Shown piece after piece: positions 62,901 through 64,000 of a DNA stretch of 64,000 nucleotides; position 1 is the stretch's first letter, and every line of letters begins with the position of its first letter. Origin of the DNA: an uncultured Bacteroidales bacterium. Its GTDB lineage: Bacteria; Bacteroidota; Bacteroidia; Bacteroidales; Muribaculaceae. The stretch is taken from NCBI GenBank assembly GCA_902774055.1, contig CACYGX010000022.1:1-64000 (forward strand). Reading direction: 5' to 3'. A model generated the notes under the pieces. That model did no database searches. It saw only the letters and a program-made list of their open reading frames with translations, and was not told the DNA's origin. The position numbers were made by a program, and so were the translations under genes.

Positions 62901-63470
62901 TTAGTTCAACAAACCTAATGCCAACTTGATTCTCTCTCTCAGCTTGTTCATGCACCTATTCTTCATCGATTTTACTGAATCTGTGGATTGGTAATGAATT
63001 TCAGACATGATTTCTGCCATTGAAAACCCACCATAGTAGTAATCTTTGAGTATGGTTTCACAAGGTTCCGGTAAGTATTTAATCTCACGCTCAAGAATGG
63101 ACAGACGTTGTGATTTGGTTTCATTATCCTCTTCCTCCATTACCTCCTGTAATGAAAGGTAGGTCTCAAACCGATCAGTAGCGTCAATATCATCATTTGA
63201 AGTCATTTCTTTTACTTGAACGTACCGGCTAGATTGCTTTGCCTTGTTTACAGCCATATTATAGCCAATCTGAAAAATATAGGCTTTCCACTTAGTACCT
63301 GAAGCGACATTACCTTCCAATAAGTTTTTTCTAATGGCAATAAACGTCTCACTATAGATATCCTCAATTTCATCAAGTCCCAAAACAGGTAAAGCCTTAT
63401 GGATGTAATTGATAAACGGATTTCTCAAGGATACGAACCAGTTGGTCACTATTTGGCTGAAATCTTCCAT
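62901..63470 (-). CDS. ECF-type RNA polymerase sigma factor
   Basis: 189 aa from the ATG at 63470; an ATG at 63488 (six residues longer) is possible but sits only 10 nt from the -7 box. Region 2 (IEDIYSETFIAIRKNLLEGNVASGTKWKAYIFQIGYNMAVNKAKQ) and region 4 (LEREIKYLPEPCETILKDYYYGGFSMAEIMSEI) are both present. It is paired with the membrane anti-sigma factor downstream. It probably drives transcription of its own operon, and perhaps others of the block. Confidence 0.9.
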   Translation of the reverse strand: MEDFSQIVTNWFVSLRNPFINYIHKALPVLGLDEIEDIYSETFIAIRKNLLEGNVASGTKWKAYIFQIGYNMAVNKAKQSSRYVQVKEMTSNDDIDATDRFETYLSLQEVMEEEDNETKSQRLSILEREIKYLPEPCETILKDYYYGGFSMAEIMSEIHYQSTDSVKSMKNRCMNKLRERIKLALGLLN

Positions 63471-63497
63471 TGCATAAGGATAATTCAATACAAACTA

Positions 63498-63505
63498 CAA
63501 AGTTA
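63498..63505 (-). promoter_or_regulatory. -7 promoter element of the sigma/caspase/CHAT operon
   Basis: TAACTTTG on the minus strand, 27 nt upstream of the ATG at 63470. The -33 region is not a clear match (TTTC instead of TTTG), so a different sigma factor, possibly the encoded ECF, may also act here. Confidence 0.45.
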
Positions 63506-63552
63506 TTATTTTATCCTCATAATGCGAAATATTTCAGCTAAAATGAATGAAA

Positions 63553-63592
63553 AGCACATCTTTAGGCATCATGATTTGCCCTTAGATGTGCT
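63553..63592 (-). terminator. Terminator of the partial gene at the right edge
   Basis: Perfect 9-bp stem AGCACATCT / AGATGTGCT with a 22-nt loop; the minus-strand tail is TTTCATTCATTTT. It lies 35 nt after the stop at 63628. Confidence 0.6.
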
Positions 63593-63627
63593 ATGTGTGT
63601 TCATACTATTTTAATGATTTAGGGCCA

Positions 63628-64000
63628 TTATCGTCTTTTACTACCAACCCTCTTGATGTAGCTGGCTGGCAAGCTGATGGTCCTGTAAGGGATATCATCA
63701 CTTCCTGCATAATAGCGGTAATTGATGGTGATGCCCAACTTGATCATGTTATCAAGTATAGTATCCTTTTTCGAGTCCAAAGCGTGATACAGGTCATACA
63801 GTTCCTGGGCAACTTCTTCTCTCACCTCCTCTTCTTCCTCTTCATCCAGCAACTCATATATCATCACAAAGCTGTAAGGTGTGGTGGCATCATAGTAAAT
63901 ATTTGTTCCGTTTATTGAAACCCCTACAAGCGTGATTCCATCGCCCAAATCCTGAGGTGTGCTTGCGTCCCACGACTTCACCATCTGCCTAAAGGATTCC
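63628..64000 (-). CDS. Unknown protein, C-terminal part (runs off right edge)
   Basis: At least 123 codons. The frame stays open to the window edge (ESFRQ before the Met at 63984), so this is probably the end of a longer gene. Visible features: a beta-rich stretch (DGITLVGVSINGTNIYYDATTPYSFVMIYELL), an acidic helix (DEEEEEEVREEVAQELYDLY), a second beta part and a basic end (KRVGSKRR). Not recognised. It has its own terminator before the sigma factor promoter. Confidence 0.55.
   Translation of the reverse strand, partial: ESFRQMVKSWDASTPQDLGDGITLVGVSINGTNIYYDATTPYSFVMIYELLDEEEEEEVREEVAQELYDLYHALDSKKDTILDNMIKLGITINYRYYAGSDDIPYRTISLPASYIKRVGSKRR

Larger units (their letters stand above)
49356..64000. 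mobile_element. Putative integrative element, left end (right end outside window)
   Basis: Support: tRNA-end-like att candidate, a tyrosine recombinase 215 nt inside it, and a visible fall in GC from about 51 kb to the right edge compared with the dcw region. No conjugation, mobilisation or replication gene is seen in the window. The predicted intact tRNA gene would lie beyond 64 kb on the minus strand. The extent is inference. Confidence 0.35.

Noticed and set aside
54256..63488. Classical abortive-infection caspase or gasdermin system
   Set aside because: Caspase, CHAT and retropepsin proteins all carry signal peptides, and no gasdermin, NTPase, cyclase or nuclease effector is present.

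Overview
The window looks like a chromosome segment of a gut-type Bacteroidales (Bacteroidota). The evidence is the TAnnTTTG -7 promoter element in front of many genes, PorZ-like (type IX secretion) propeller proteins, DUF4251 lipoproteins, BspA-type leucine-rich repeats with dockerin-like tails, and the Bacteroidota order of the division/cell-wall cluster. MurE carries a DNPR motif and lysA is present, so the peptidoglycan is probably meso-DAP type. Species cannot be fixed from the sequence alone. No complete tRNA, rRNA or CRISPR array was seen.

Layout. (1) 0.16-14.2 kb, minus strand: two DUF4251 lipoproteins and five tandem PorZ-like proteins of 767-782 aa, with one unknown membrane-anchored protein between copies. 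(2) 14.4-18.6 kb: lysS, an acyltransferase and serS. (3) 18.8-34.1 kb: a complete dcw cluster transcribed as rsmH-ftsL-ftsI-murE-mraY-murD-ftsW-murG-murC-ftsQ-ftsA-ftsZ, with no mraZ in front. (4) 34.4-37.5 kb, plus strand: lysA, an Lrp/AsnC regulator and a mannose-1-phosphate guanylyltransferase. (5) 37.6-41.5 kb, minus: a short SSB without the usual acidic tip, an ArgC-like protein that has lost its catalytic Cys and His, argR, and a patatin-like lipase. (6) 41.6-46.1 kb, minus: secreted proteins ending in dockerin-like doublets; one BspA-like gene is broken in two places next to copies of a 98-bp direct repeat. (7) 46.5-49.3 kb: an AtoE-type short-chain fatty-acid transporter and a hairpin-forming repeat family, one copy of which carries a SUMF1/formylglycine-enzyme-like lipoprotein gene where the short loop normally is.

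(8) 49.3-64 kb reads as a different, AT-richer block. It begins with a tRNA-3'-end-like sequence plus terminator, followed by a tyrosine recombinase, and runs off the right edge. It holds a TonB-domain/Sel1-repeat pair, a Cys-rich lipoprotein, and two convergent operons: CHASE2 sensor - secreted unknown - secreted retropepsin-like/TPR protein (plus strand), facing ECF sigma factor - anti-sigma factor - exported caspase-like protease - TPR protein - CHAT protease (minus strand). Four of the joints in these operons are 4-nt ATGA overlaps or gaps of under 25 nt.

My reading is that this last block is an envelope-located proteolytic signalling module controlled by its own ECF sigma/anti-sigma switch, possibly carried on an integrative element. 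The co-occurrence of caspase, CHAT, retropepsin and CHASE2 proteins is the most promising candidate for an undescribed system here. Function, triggers and targets are inference.
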